DNA of 64,000 nucleotides, taken from positions 149,501 to 213,500 of the forward strand of contig JACSYO010000511.1 in assembly GCA_016806645.1 (NCBI GenBank), read 5' to 3'. Origin of the DNA: Ophiodon elongatus. Lineage: Eukaryota > Chordata > Actinopteri > Perciformes > Hexagrammidae. Shown here piece after piece: positions 11,202-46,540 of this stretch (position 1 is its first letter; each line of letters begins with the position of its first letter). A program made the position numbers and the translations under genes. Below the pieces are notes generated by a model, which saw only the letters and a list, made by a program, of their open reading frames with translations, had not been told where the DNA came from and searched no databases.

Positions 11202-11313
11202 GGGGGGTAAGGGGGATGTGGAGGACGAGCTCTTGGCGCCATTTGTGGATGATGCTGAACTGATGCTGGACGTCGACTGCACCGCTTGCAACTGTTTGCA
11301 CGTGCTCGTATTT

Positions 11314-11315
<2 letters not shown>
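11202..11315. repeat. 110-bp duplicated segment, copy A
   Basis: The segment gatgtggaggacgagctctt... through gcacgtgctcg is nearly identical to copy B at 12931-13044, with about five differences. Both copies run directly into a CA microsatellite. There is no gene in it that I recognise. Confidence 0.85.

Positions 11316-11374
<59 letters not shown>
11316..11374. repeat. (CA)n microsatellite
   Basis: About 29 CA units directly abutting duplicated segment A. Confidence 0.95.
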
Positions 11375-11377
<3 letters not shown>

Positions 11378-12300
11378 ATTTGATGGAAGCACCTCTGAAA
11401 GAAACTTAAAACCACCACACAACACAGAGACGCTCCGGTGATTCTAATCACATGATTCTTTTTTTTTATTTTATGAAAATGAGTTATGATTTCTGCAGTC
11501 AGGACAGAAGGGGAAGCTATTTGAAAAATTGTATCTGACCAGGTCTGAACTTATGTTAATTGATTGTTTGTACAATTATGTTTCAGTTAAACAAAGCTTA
11601 AATTTCGGTATATGTGGAAATAGGTCAACAGCACCAATTTCAGGACAATATTTTAAAAAGTAGGTTTTTTTGTAATACTGAACAATGTCACATATACTGA
11701 ATTGAGCTAGCCCATTTACACCTCCAAAAAGAAACAACAACATAAAAGGAAAAATAGATTTCAAAGTGAAAGAACAACAATCGGTCCAAAGTAGAGATAA
11801 CGTTTTATGTAAAGTTGTGGGTTATGCATGTTCTCTCCTCCCTCCCTTTATGAATTAGGCCAAGCGATATTCCGCAGCAGTGATTAGCGCTATATGACGC
11901 AGAAGGTTCAGGGATGCGTTGCTAAATGACCTCGTGGCTTCGATTCTCTGATTCTAACAGGAAATTGAGGCCCCAGTGGGCCCCGATCTTAACAGGATGT
12001 AAGACCCCGTACAGGTCAACGTACTTCGGAGGCCCACGCCAGCGTCGGGCCTCGAGTGCATTTTAAGGTAATCCGAGGTCTATGGGCAGAATAATGTGCA
12101 CTGAGGGGAGTAAACAGATTAACGCCGTCCTTGTTTATGAAACTAGTGGTGCAGTGAGGCAGCAACATATGTTTACTGAGTGTTTTAAAGCCTCTTATAC
12201 GCTCTCACTCACAAACAACACACACACAGAGTCTTCTTCAAGTATTATCTACCTGAAGAAGACTTTCACTCCTTTAGCTGTTGACCTCTGACTGACACAG
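11375..12300. other. Intergenic DNA, no gene seen
   Basis: No exon or identifiable element recognised. Confidence 0.4.
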
Positions 12301-12305
12301 ACACA

Positions 12306-12306
<1 letters not shown>

Positions 12307-12400
<94 letters not shown>
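12307..12400. repeat. (AC)n microsatellite
   Basis: About 47 AC units, preceded by imperfect acagac units. Confidence 0.95.
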
Positions 12401-12402
<2 letters not shown>

Positions 12403-12930
12403 TCCCCATTCTTGAAATAAAGAGGTACACTATGCAGCTGCTGCATTGCACCGTGGTGGGAGTGAAACAAGTTGCCTCCCGTCCATCATTTCAGAGACGG
12501 CTTTCATGTCACTGAAGTTAGCTGCAGCACCACCACCACCACCATCCACTGCTCTGCAGGGAACCCTATCAACGCCTCGATAACTGGTCATTAATGTTAT
12601 CAGCTACCCACAAAATGTACGTTAGCTCAGTATAGCTCCGGGGATCGACTTGTGTTTTTTGGGGACGAGGGGGAGGGGGTTGAAGAAGAAGAAGGAATAT
12701 TTAATCGCTGTTGCTCACTTGAAGTACAGCTGCGCTCTCTGATCGTTGATTACGGCCACTTGTTGCCACGTTTTTCTTTTCTTTGATTTTAATTCTCTGA
12801 GCTCTCCTCTGCTATCATTGGACAGACTTTGCCGTTGTTTTGTTGCGTTCACGTCTCTTGCTCCTTTGCACTTTAAAGCTGACTTCACAAATCTCATAGT
12901 CTTTTGGCCTTTGTAGTCAGTATTTTGAGA

Positions 12931-13040
12931 AGGGGGGAAAGGAGGATGTGGAGGACGAGCTCTTGGCGCCATTTGTGGATGATGTTGAACTGATGATGGA
13001 CGTCGACTGCGCCGCTTGCAACTGTTTGCACGTGCTCGGA

Positions 13041-13044
<4 letters not shown>
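12931..13044. repeat. 110-bp duplicated segment, copy B
   Basis: Second copy of the segment at 11202-11315, in the same orientation and again ending at a CA microsatellite. Divergence is about 5 percent by eye. Confidence 0.85.

Positions 13045-13098
<54 letters not shown>
13044..13098. repeat. (CA)n microsatellite
   Basis: About 27 CA units directly abutting duplicated segment B. Confidence 0.95.
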
Positions 13099-13101
<3 letters not shown>

Positions 13102-13489
13102 GAGTGATTTCATAGCAGTACTTGTACTTGCTATAGTGTGCAAGACTCAATGATGACCTGTCTAAGGGCGTCAGTAAGCGCATCATCAGCATTTCCATCC
13201 TCTTACGTAACGTTTACCTGTATTCCCTTTTAAAATAAATGTTTAGCTGGCCTCTGTCTCTCAGATTACATTACATTAATTATCATTTTATCATCTCTTC
13301 TGACTAAATGTGAATATGTTGATTAGATCAAAAGCGCATCCTAACTGACTGTCTTCTTCTTTTTTTCGTCAAAATATAATCCTTATGAAATGTGGGATTT
13401 TGCTCGGTTATTTTTTTTTAAACACAGAAAAGGATTCCTCTTGTATTGTAACTCGCTAAATAAGAACAGATACTGAGATCCTCTGATCA

Positions 13490-13970
13490 ACTTTTCCTCC
13501 GTCAATCCGCCGGCCTATTAGAGGAGCGCGCCGCGCAGCCAATCACAGGCCCTCGCTGCTCAGCTCCACTAATCGTGGATTAGCTACAACCGACTGCAGT
13601 CCGCAGCTCTGGGAGGGAGAGGCAGTCGCTGCCTTTCACTACTCGCTCTCGATTTTATTATTAGCTCCCGTTGGATCCGGCAGCAGGGCTTCTTTCTTTC
13701 CGCTCTCAGCTGCACGGTATTGGGATCTCAGGTGAAGGCGCGTGGGGGACGCAGCAGGGACGCGCGGCTGTCTTTCGGCTCGATGGAAGCCGCTACTGTC
13801 GCTCAGGCAGGACTCAATTGATGGGCCCTTAATTTTTGATTTTTTTCTTCCTTAATTTGAAGCCACGCCGTCGTGAACACAGAGCACTGCTCGGCTTTCG
13901 CGTCCCCCTCCTCCTCCTCCTCCCCATCCCCTTCTCCTCCTCCTCCTCCTCCTCCTCCGCCGCCACCCCG
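13490..13970 (+). promoter_or_regulatory. phactr1 promoter and 5' UTR region
   Basis: GC- and CpG-rich sequence begins at about 13.5 kb. It contains gcgcgccgcgc and a CCAAT box at 13539-13543 (agccaatcac). No TATA box is evident. The UTR just before the start codon is a (TCC)n pyrimidine run followed by gccgccaccccg. The exact transcription start is not visible. Confidence 0.5.
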
Positions 13971-36392
<22,422 letters not shown>

Positions 36393-36658
36393 TAGACCAC
36401 CACTGTCTTGAGCGGTGCCGGCGGACCGGCGCTCTCCTCCACTGAGAACCTTAAGTGCTGGACAGTAAAATGGTGCCCGTTTCTACAATAAGGCCATGTC
36501 TTCTGAAATGCCTTTTCAAGACCCACGCGACTGAGTCGGTACGACGCTTACGAGACGCAGACGCCCGCCACTCCATCCACTGTAGTAGCACACGAATGAC
36601 TCCAGCTGATTCACATCGCCGCCCCCCTCCCCATGGAATTAGCTCTACCGTCTCTCCA

Positions 36659-36660
<2 letters not shown>

Positions 36661-36708
<48 letters not shown>
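36661..36708. repeat. (CT)n microsatellite in phactr1 3' UTR
   Basis: 24 CT units, transcribed as a polypyrimidine tract if the UTR call is right. Confidence 0.95.
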
Positions 36709-36710
<2 letters not shown>

Positions 36711-38373
36711 GCTGGGCTCTCAGACTGGCGCTCGGACCGCAGGAGAGCTTTTGTTCACTATTGATTTGACACTTCCGACATCTGCCGAGGGCAGCAGTAC
36801 CTCGGCTCATCGACAACACCAGTGGACTCGTCTCAGTGGACACGCTTTTAATCCCTCTCCTTAATTACGCTGTCACCTCTCCCTCCCCCGCCCCCCCGGA
36901 CTCCTCTAGTCCTCATGGAGAACTCTGTGCGAGGACGCAGGTTTGATTGTTCTGAGCTCAACCACATCAGAAGGAGATCCATCTTTACTGCACCTGCCGG
37001 GACTTAGAAAAACATGCAGGATGGAGGGAAGGGTACCAACGTTTAGAATCATGTGCAATATTTTCTTTCCTCTGCTTTTCCTAGACTATATCCCCCCCTA
37101 GAGTCCCCTCTGTGTTATTACTATGTAGTCCCAACTCCCCCCGCCTCCCCCCATGTGCAATTCTCACTGTACCGACAATGTTGACATCTAATTGCTAACT
37201 GTGAATTTGAGAGTGTGGGCGATGCCCGCGCTCTCTCCAAATGTACATTTTGTTTATACTGAAGAAGGAAAGTTGCATTTAAATGAGAATCACGCTTGAC
37301 AAAGTGTCATTCCCGTCACGAACGTTTGAGTTTAATGTAAGAATTGCAGGCTGGCGGATATATTCTGGTTCCAGTGTGCGCAACAATGATCCGTTTTATA
37401 TTATGTCTTTTTTTTTTTTTTTATAGAGGCACTTGTATCATAAATTATTAATTTACATGTCCCGGCTCTTTGGATTGGAAACGGAATACCAAGAGCTGGC
37501 TCATCATGTTTATCCCTTCCATTTTTTTGTGTGTGTGTGTGTGTTTGCAGCAGTGTTTTTAATATTTGCTCATAATGTACATTGTATTATACACTTTACT
37601 TTTTTTACTTATGTTATTATAAGCTTTTGACCAAGCAATATCCGTTGTTTGTAGAGAAAAAGGTTAAACTACAGGTGTACCCTCCACCATTTCTTTTTCT
37701 TTTCTTTTTAACCGTGCTTATACACCACGTCACACTTCAGGGTTCTATTTTTTCTTTTCTACTTTACTTTTAGGACGCCTTTATTCAGGAGGACTTTCTT
37801 TTCTTTTCTGAGTTTCTCTCGACTGAGCCACCAAAAAAACATCTGCCTCTTGCACAGGTTACCAACGCATTCAGACACGATTTGACTCCGTCTCAAATCT
37901 CCAATTGAACACGACGATGCAATCTCAATTTTGAAACACGAGTCCAGGTAGAAGCGTATTCGTTGAGTCAGGATTTTTAAATTTTTATTGCTGAAATTCT
38001 TTGCACTGTTGAGAGTTTTTTGGCTTTACAGCGGCCACTGTTTTAAGGCCAGGGGCCCCGCCGCGCGTGTAACATATTGTTGGCTGTCTGATCCGAGACC
38101 ATCTCGTCTCTTCGCGTCAACGGTCTCGTCACCCGATCACTGATCCCACACCAGTATTCCAATGCTCATAAGCTTTATGTACACAGACAATTTTTTATTA
38201 TTTTTTACTGTATTACTTTTAAAGTTGCAATATGAAATTCTTGTTTGTCAGACGACGAAAAGCGGCCGAGGGCGAAAAGGCTGTTGGCCGCCTACCATGA
38301 TGCATCTGTCCGAAGGAAAATGTGTTCTCCCTTTTTATTTTCAAGGTCTCGATCGGTGATTGATGGATGACCC

Positions 38374-38379
38374 AATAAA
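38374..38379 (+). terminator. Likely phactr1 polyadenylation signal
   Basis: AATAAA in cccaataaaaccc, with G/T-containing sequence about 60 bp downstream (ggggttttgtt). Confidence 0.55.
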
Positions 38380-38399
38380 ACCCAAGGAGGGGGACATAG

Positions 38400-40100
38400 A
38401 AAATTGTCTTGCACTTTATAGTTTTTATGTGAAATTATAGGGGTTTTGTTACAGTTCGGAGCAGTTAATCCTCGGAATCAGGACACCGGTCATCCTCATG
38501 TCACGTTGCTCCTTTTTTGTAAAATCAATATTTCATTGGGTCATCTAATCTCAGAGACTTTGAAATATGAGGTCATTTCTGTGTTTTAGAACTAGCTTCT
38601 GTATGATTCCAGCATCATGCCATTTATTTTTGAAATTTTCACCATCCATGGGGTTTTCGGTACAATGGAGCATAAATAGGAATGAATTACGCCAATACGC
38701 TCCCGTTCTCATTTCGGCTCCAGGAAACCGGCCTGAGCCGCGGGGCGGAGCATGAGGTTTTCCATTTTGCTGGAATCAAAGGGACATGAATTCAGCAATA
38801 ATCTGTTTCCTTTTACATGTTGATGGAGCAACTGAACCAATTTGAAGGTGTTCCTTTTTCTTTTTAAATACAGAATACCATGTAAAGGATGCATCATGCC
38901 AATTAAATCCCATTTCTGAATGCATTTGCATTGTTTTGAGTTTTCTTTTTTTTTTCTTTTTTTAGAGGAAGAAATCCCTCCTCCCCAAGGTTTGCCACCG
39001 AGGGACTTGTAAAGTATGTGAGACACTTTACACTCTAATGCGTCGAAGCATATTACCAAAAACTACTTTTCTTTTTTTTGCAATCGGCTTGCTTCACAAA
39101 CGTCTTGCCCTGCACATTCAGTGCTTTATTCCCCATTTTTACTCATTCTCCTGCCGGGCCTGTTTAACTCTGTATTGCACTGTACTTCGTATCCAATTTG
39201 TATTTCGATAATAACAACAGGGGTTCAGGTGAAACGCATTCTGACCGTGAGAGAAGTCCTTATGGACACAGTTTGTGGTACACATGCTGTCCAATTTTAC
39301 ACCGACTGCAAATACATGACACAAAGAACATCTGCTCAGCCATTAAGATTAAAAAAAATACATAACTCTAAAAATGTAACGCACAAAAAAAAACATGCAT
39401 GGTTAAATGAAACCATCTCGTCAGGAAGCAGCCTGTACCTGCTCTAACCATAAATTGATGTTTGACATCCTTTATTGGCTCGTCCTTTAAAGGACAGGTT
39501 CACGTGTTTTTTTTCTTAAAACGATATGTGCATAGTAAGGGCCCTTTCAGCATGAACACGAGGAACGATTACAGCGAGTAAGATTTGTACACGTGGGGGG
39601 GGGTTATTCAAGACGGACTTGAACCAATGTGACCCCCATCCCTTAATTGGGTTGTTGTTCGCTGCTGTGACTTTGAAGATGAATGTGAGGACATCTGCAA
39701 AAAAATGGCATCACTTTCACAAAAGTCGGCGTGCAAGTGCTCCGGAATTTAAATTGCCATGCATGACATGCAAAACGTCATCTGCGTTTGACAGTAATTA
39801 AATCGGGATTGCGCACGTCTAATAGTTGCATAACCCCTTTGGCTTGAACCAAATTATAAAAAGGTGAGCTTAACATTTTTTTTAACCTGAAACCACCGGC
39901 CTGCTCCTGCTCAGGGTCGCTGCGTCCTCAACAGGAAGCACAAAAGACGTCGTCGTTTAGGTCAACAGCTTTGCGGGTCGCGCCACTAGATGGCGAGAAA
40001 CACAACCGAATGAGGCGGACTGATCCCGGGCTGTGACGGCCTTGTGAAATGGCGTCCTGACGAGATGGTGCTGAAGTTATTTGCCTCGTCACCACGATTC
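38400..40100. other. Intergenic DNA between phactr1 and phlpp1
   Basis: AT-rich, no exon recognised. A short phrase near 39.48 kb (ctttaaaggacaggttcac) resembles the end of a common fish repeat. Confidence 0.5.
39983..39994 (+). promoter_or_regulatory. CTCF-like core motif
   Basis: CCACTAGATGGC, identical to the site at 6323 and in the same orientation, 1.0 kb upstream of the phlpp1 start codon. Confidence 0.4.
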
Positions 40101-40492
40101 TGAAATAAAACGCACCTCCAGCGAGGCTTCGTATCACCACGCGGCGGAATCACATTAAAGGGAAGTAAACGCACGCGCGTGAGGACTCGAGCGGAGCCCT
40201 GAATAAGTGACGGCTCAAAAGTTCCCCTCTCGTGTTCAACAGTTGACAGCTGAGTGAGTAACGGCTGTTTATGCGGTAACTTCACCACGACGACGAGTGA
40301 AGTCGCTCCGCCCGTTCCTCTGAACCGGCAGCGTGCAGGTCGCCGTGGATATACACTACAACCACCGCGACGACAGACAGACGGGCTTCCTCCTGTCTGT
40401 CTGTCGCTGCACGCCGAACGCTTTATACGAGCTATGTTTACGCCTCCCGTCCGTTCCCCGCCTCACTGGCCCGACACGGACGCAAAGTTTCA

Positions 40493-40505
40493 TGGGAAAT
40501 GTAGT
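40493..40505 (-). promoter_or_regulatory. ZNF143-like (SBS) motif, reverse
   Basis: tgggaaatgtagt, whose reverse complement actacatttccca closely fits the SBS-type motif ACTACAATTCCCA. Confidence 0.5.
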
Positions 40506-40558
40506 CGTGACGTCGTTTGTCCCCTTTTCGGCGGCGACGGCGGTGCGCTCTCCGGCGA

Positions 40559-40571
40559 ACTACGCTTCCCA
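40559..40571 (+). promoter_or_regulatory. ZNF143-like (SBS) motif, forward
   Basis: actacgcttccca followed by caagcccc, close to the SBS consensus, 54 bp from its inverted partner. Confidence 0.45.
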
Positions 40572-41003
40572 CAAGCCCCCGCGTTGTTGTGAGCGACCCC
40601 ATCTTGTGTCCTCCTCATGAATATATAGCGGCCAGTATTTGCGTAGGAGGTCGGCCGACGTTCATTTCATATTCCGGCGCCGTGTTTTGGTCCAAATGGG
40701 ACGCGCGGTCACGTCTCCGCCCTGCTCGGTCCCCGCGCGCACAGCCTCTTCCCAGCGAATTTAATCGGTGAAATGCTGATTTTTTTTTCTTTTACGGGGA
40801 GGGGGGGGAGCGGAGGAGACTCCGCCGAGGAAAGGAAGCCAAGAAGTGAATGACTACTAGTGGAATAAGTCAGCAACACCGCCCTGTTGGCGGACGTTTA
40901 CCGCGGCGGGCACGCTTTTTACGGCTTTTAAATGTAGAGGCTGGAGGTGTAACCAAGTGCGCACCGTTATTTATTTCGAGTGGGGGACTTTTCATTGGAA
41001 GAG

Positions 41004-42627
41004 ATGGAAAGCGTGCAGGCGGTCGCCGAGGACGGCGCGTCGGATGGAGGCGCGACCAAGTTGATGAAGAAGCCCAGCGGACTGTCTGTCGCCCGGGGGA
41101 CTCGGGCGGATGATGGCGGTGGACACTCGGCACCCTCCCGCGTCGAGGCGAGGAACGGGAACAGCCTCCCGCAGTCCGCCTCGGCGAGTGCGTCAAACCG
41201 AACTGTGGCGTGTAATGGCCGGGGCTCGTCCAGCAACTCCAGTTCCCTCCTGTTGAGACGGAGGCGCTTGAAGAGGAACCTCTCCGCCGCAGCTGCGGCC
41301 ACCGCCGCCTCCGCTGTCACCGCCGCCTGCGGCGCCAAGATGAGCTCGGCCCTGTCCTCTGCGTCGTTACACACCCGGAGCCTGGACAGGAAGACCCTGC
41401 TGAAGCACCGCCAGAACATGCAGCTGCAGCCCGCGGATCGCGAGTGGGTGAGAGCGGACCTCCACCGGGGCTCCGTGCACGTCCACGAGAGACTGACGCC
41501 CTCGTATCCCAGGCCGGTTCTTTGCACTATGGACACCACGGCCGGCGAGGTGGCGCTCCGACTGAGCAAACTCTGCAGCAAGTCGAGCTCGGTGGTGCGC
41601 ATTTTTTGTAAAGACAACCCCAAGACTGACCAAAATGGCAACTGCAATGTGAAGTACGAGTACAGTGATGATCCGTGCAAGGTGATCGAAGACTCCAGTG
41701 TGAAATGCAACCACCTGGCCCCCCTGGAGTCCGCAGAACGAAGGGGCCACCCAAGTGACAGGCTGAGGCTGCTGCTCATGGAGGATGCAGATGAGAGGCA
41801 ACAGGACGTGGATGGGAAACTTTTCACCCCTGAATCAGAGTCGCAGGACAACATCGCCTGTTCACTGTCCGATTTGAACTCAAACTCCAACATGGACACC
41901 CCCGACGGCGACGACTCTGAGCACAGGAACTGCCTGGACAGCTACGGGTTGAACTCTGGATCGGATGTGGAGAGCAGCGCGTTCGATGACCTGAGCTCCG
42001 GGGGGGCCCGGCTCAGCGAGCACAGGGACTCCCTCAGCGACGACATGGTCCTGGGCACGGAGGCATCCATCCTCAGCCCCTCGTTCGATAGTGCCACAGA
42101 GGGCCACGACACGTACGGCAGCTCCTCCGACGAGCTGGACCTCGATGGCCCGGCGTCGAGCGTGAGCATGGACCCCATCTCCCAACGCCACGCCAATGGG
42201 AACGGCGCCGCCGCCACCGCCAACTACAAACAGTGCGGCGTAGGGCATTTAAGCAACATGGCAACCAACGTGAGGCCAGAGAGCAGACTCAACCCACACA
42301 GTCTGGGCAGCCTGCCACCCAGCAGCAGCGCCGGCTCATTGTCAAGAGCCTGTTCTACAGGTAATGCACCTGATAGCCAAGATCCGGACAGTGGCCGGGG
42401 TGCTGCGAAATCAGGCCTGACAGCAGGCCACAATGGGGAGTCCTGCGACTCCAGCCCCATGCTGTATGTTCAGATGCATGGCGAGGCTGTCAGGAGGCTT
42501 AGCCCAGACGAGAGGCCTCTGCAGATCCAGAATGACTTTCTCTTTAAGCTTGGATTTAAGGACCCGTGGAGAGTTCAAGAGGAAGGGCTTAACACGGAAA
42601 TTGGCTCCTTGTTACGCTTCTATGCAG
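41004..42627 (+). CDS. phlpp1: PHLPP1 first coding exon (residues 1-541, gene continues beyond window)
   Basis: PHLPP1 is a PP2C-family Ser/Thr phosphatase that dephosphorylates the hydrophobic motif of AKT and PKC at membranes, in the cytosol and in the nucleus. This exon gives MESVQAVAEDG..., an alanine-rich low-complexity N-terminus, then DREWVRADLHRGSVHVHERL (145-164) and PRPVLCT, which match the human PHLPP1 sequence I recall. A Ser/Asp-rich region of about 280 residues follows. The last 58 residues, SPMLYVQMHGEAVRR...GSLLRFYA (484-541), are the RA-like domain preceding the PH domain. It ends at GCAG before GTGAGT in phase 1, so the split codon encodes the Gly of FYAG. The PH, LRR and phosphatase domains lie downstream, outside the window. 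PHLPP2 is excluded by the RGSVHVHERLTPS block. An in-frame GTG at 40980 is less likely as start than the ATG at 41004. Confidence 0.92.
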
Positions 42628-44202
42628 GTGAGTGAAACGATGCGTTGGAGATGGAATCACATTCCCCCCCACCTTCCCCCTCGATCAGGTTTCTTGCTCA
42701 CCCTGGGGCTTGTTGAGGCCTTCTCTTTTTTGCACGCTACGTAGTTTGGACTGCAGACCCCTGTGCTGTTTTTGTAACAGGTTGGCAACCTGTATCACAA
42801 AAAAAACCAGGCAGGTGCAGTCGTGCAGGTGTACTTTGTAACATTGCACTAATAGAGCAGAGCAACAGTTTATTTCTTTTTTCTGTCATTTTCACTGGAG
42901 GGTGACCAAGCGGTAGGTGCGCACAGTTAGTGACATGAGCTCGGGACTCTTGTACGAGGCCTTTTTTGGCAATTTAGTGGGTTATTATTAAGTCTGTTTA
43001 CCATAAGTGTGATTTCCCCAGTGATGATTTACCACGTTCACGTCGCGTGATGGAAGGAATGGGTCGGTGTGAGTTCACGGTCCGAAGGCCGCCGCTTTGC
43101 CAGATCGACCTTGCCTCCGACTTCCTCTTGAAATTTTCATGTCTAGGTCATTTATTTTTATTAATTTTTTCTCCAGATAGTTTCCCCCGTCCTGGTCTTG
43201 TCCTTGTCAGCCCCTCGAGCAGCACACACTGCACTCCCATGGACACGCATGACATCGCCACAAAGCCATCGCCACAACTTACGGTGCTCAGACATGGGGC
43301 CCTTTCCGGCTTTTGCCCCATTATCATCCCGATGAAAAGGCTGAATGCCTTTGTGGTTGGATGGAGCGCAGGGGCGGGAGCGGTATGGCTGGGAGCACCA
43401 TGAACCCTCTCTGTGTACCAAGTGAATTCTGGTCATTGAGATGCTGCACAGTGCCTGTCCTGTTGGCAGCCAGCGCGGCTACTGTCACACTAACTAAACT
43501 GCCTGCCAAGTTTGGTTAACGTGCTCCTCCAAAGCTCAGGAAGCCCCTTTCTTCACCACCACCGCTGTTGCTGTTGCCGCTGAGGGAATTGAAATAGAGG
43601 GGAGGAGGGGGGCGTGGGGGGTTGGTGAAACTGAGTGTCTGGTGAGGACAGTTGAGGAGAAAGTGTTTGTTGGGTCTGAAGTGTGGGGAAGAGAGGCATT
43701 GACACTCTCCGGCTTCCTGTCCCGAGAGGCTGTTGAACTGGAGGTCACTCGACGACGGCCACATGTGCTCCCGCTCGCAGTCACGTGCGCCTCGCGACCT
43801 ATTGTGCTCCCGAGTACTCTCTCGCCTGAAGGTACAATGATTTCATTTAGATTAGTGCGTCACGGAGGGCCGTGTATGAGCGCATGCACGCTGGGGCTCA
43901 TGTGGATGTGCATTTGGGGGGAAAAACACGAATCCCCCCCCCCCGCACGAGTCCGCCCAATCAGCTGAGCTCAACCAGCGGTGGCAGACGCAGCCGCTAA
44001 AAAGGCGGTCAGAAGTAGCCCACAGATGCCCCTCTGAGGGCGACGCCGCCGCCACGTCCCATGTGAGACGGCTTAACTGCGATCACCTGAGCGCTCTCTC
44101 CAGCCCCACACACACACACACACAACACTCAAGCCACAGTCTGACACAAAAGGCCTAATTGGCATTCAGTCGCATGGAGAGGGACAGAAGAGCACTTTCA
44201 CA

Positions 44203-44212
<10 letters not shown>

Positions 44213-44282
<70 letters not shown>
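44213..44282. repeat. (CA)n microsatellite
   Basis: About 35 CA units after a short CT run. Confidence 0.95.
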
Positions 44283-44285
<3 letters not shown>

Positions 44286-44679
44286 GCATGCACCGTAAAG
44301 AGAAAGCAGAGCTGACTTTGTGACAGCAGCACTGCTCCTCTGCCCTTTTTCCTTTTACACGATGGAGGCATGCAAGGAATGTACGCTGGCTCGTCTAGAA
44401 TGTCAGGCACGTCTGCTGAGGAGGAAGTGGAAGGGGCAGGCGGGGGAGGGAGGGGGGATACCGCGCCGACACATGTTGCGCTGACTTTGAATGGTTTGAG
44501 ATAGGGCCGGTCTCAGCTGACTTGCTGGCTGACTCTCAGGCGCAGCTGCCACAACTGTAGACCTCAGTCACACTGAGGGCCTTTTTGTCTGCACGCCTGT
44601 GCGTGTAAAGCGCCCTTTGATACAGGAAATATTTTTATTTTATCAGTTGCTCAATTGGAGTTCTTTGCATATTTTATTT

Positions 44680-44720
44680 CTATCTATCTATCTATCTATC
44701 TATCTATATATATATATATT
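44680..44720. repeat. (ATCT)n/(AT)n compound microsatellite
   Basis: Six to seven ATCT units run into about seven AT units. Confidence 0.9.
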
Positions 44721-45012
44721 TATATCTCTCTCAATAAAATATGTATATAGCTCAATAAATATGTAAGTGCACAAGCAGCCAGTAAACTGTACCGTATCCT
44801 TTAATAAGGCTGACAGAAGAGGTGCTCGGCACTCAGCATGATTGGGGAGAATGATGGGAAGAGGCGGTTAAGTCGAAGAGTTGCCGCGGCGCGTTGTGCC
44901 AGATCCTTTAGACAATGCAGAGGCCCGGTTTGACTTTGAAAGGGTTCAGGTCATGGTTTGATTGCATATGGACTCTGCAGTGGCCAGATGAGAGAACTCA
45001 CTTTGCCCTGCT

Positions 45013-45014
<2 letters not shown>

Positions 45015-45092
<78 letters not shown>
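45015..45092. repeat. (AC)n microsatellite
   Basis: About 39 AC units. Confidence 0.95.
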
Positions 45093-45094
<2 letters not shown>

Positions 45095-46540
45095 ACACGT
45101 ACAGAACGCCGTTTAGATCAAAGGGCCGCTGTCCTCTTTGGCAGCCTGACGAGTGATCCTTTCAGGGCTGCTCACACAGGAGCCTCTTGTAATGCCGAGC
45201 CAGCTTTATTAGAGTTTGAGTACAAGGAGAACGAGTAAAAAGAAAAACATACACAGACTCGTATAATCAATACATTCTGTTGCCGAGAGACCCCCAAAAA
45301 TGCCATAGCTCTAAATATAAGTACAATTCCTCGAAAGAGAGAGTTTGGGTTTAACCGATATTTTTCCAACTGTACATTTAGCCTTGATTTAATTTCCCAT
45401 TCAGGTAGAAGAGTAGGCCGCAGGTTGGCGACGCTCAGTAATGGGGTGTCTGCTCTGCGGACAGGAGATCCTCGGCCCTCATGTAATGAAGTTGCCCCCT
45501 GCTTGAATGGCTCTGTTCCCTTACCCAGCGCTAGGTGTGTGTGTGTGGACTTGCAAGAAAAGGAAATGACATACTGAACCCTAACTCACAGTGGCACATG
45601 GTGTTCCCAAGAGGCAGAGGACCCAGAGTCCTTAACCAAACCAAAGCAGCACACTTAATTATTTAGATTCATTAGCCTACTCAGCTTTGCAAACACACTC
45701 TCGTCCGTGCACTCCAGCTCTGCTTTCTGTGAGCTCTCTGCTCACCTTATTAAAGTTGAAATGTATGCCCCCCCGCCGCCCCCCCCCTTTTTTCTTTTTT
45801 TTTTTAAAAGCAGCTCCACGTAAATCTAAAGCGGCGGTAAGTTTTGCCCTGCTTTATGAGCGATGTGAATGACCGCTGGTGGACAGCCGGTCCTGGAAAC
45901 TGCCGAGGTATTAATTCCTTTTCAGCGCCACTCGGGTTTACAGCTCAAGCTCCTGTGCCACAAAGTCAGGGTCGATAACGGTTTCAACATGCTGCACCCC
46001 AATTTTCTGGTTAATTCCCGTGTTGTTTTCAGTGTCTGCCAGCAAGGTGAACTTGGCAGGAGGAGTCGCTCATGCAGAACTAATAAAAGCAGAGATGTCT
46101 AATGGGACGTGGCAGATAAATGGCGCTGCTCTGTTCGAAGTAAAAGTGGCGAATGTACCCGCTGACATGTTTTTTTTTAGTTTTTTTTTTTATGGCTTTG
46201 CATATTTATGGTAATGATTTGGTTGGATTTGTGATTTCGCAAATCACAATGTGTAATGGGGAATAAGTAGTTATCGGCCTCGCGTACGTTTCTTTTATTG
46301 CCTGCTTTTAATATAAAGTTTTCTCTGCAATAATTCTCAAAACAAATTGTGATTTCATGCCTATTGTCTCACTGTTATTGAGTCGCTCCTTTTGCAAAAT
46401 TCAACTAATAACACTATTTCATTACTTCGGGGCCATGCTGCAACTCTCAGGCTGACATTGCACACATTCTGCCTTTCTGTCGTCACCTGCTCCAATCTAC
46501 AGCGTCTTTTCAATGACAGACTCTCGTCTTTTTAGGAACC

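Larger units (their letters stand above)
36393..38395 (+). other. phactr1 3' UTR
   Basis: Non-coding sequence after the stop, with a (CT)n run at 36661-36708, T-rich stretches, and an AATAAA at 38374-38379. The poly-A signal is the only good hexamer I see in the 2 kb after the stop. The end is approximate. Confidence 0.6.
40150..41003 (+). promoter_or_regulatory. phlpp1 promoter and 5' UTR region
   Basis: CpG-rich DNA continuous with the GC-rich first exon. It includes gcacgcgcgtg near 40171, GC-box-like sequence near 40455, a CRE-like tgacgtcg at 40508-40515, two inverted ZNF143-like motifs, and an aatatatagcgg near 40620. The transcription start is not visible. Confidence 0.5.

Noticed and set aside
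40967..41899. 310-codon antisense open frame over phlpp1 exon 1
   Set aside because: It mirrors the GC-rich sense exon, has no recognisable domain and reads as Ser/Ala/Leu complement of conserved PHLPP1 codons.
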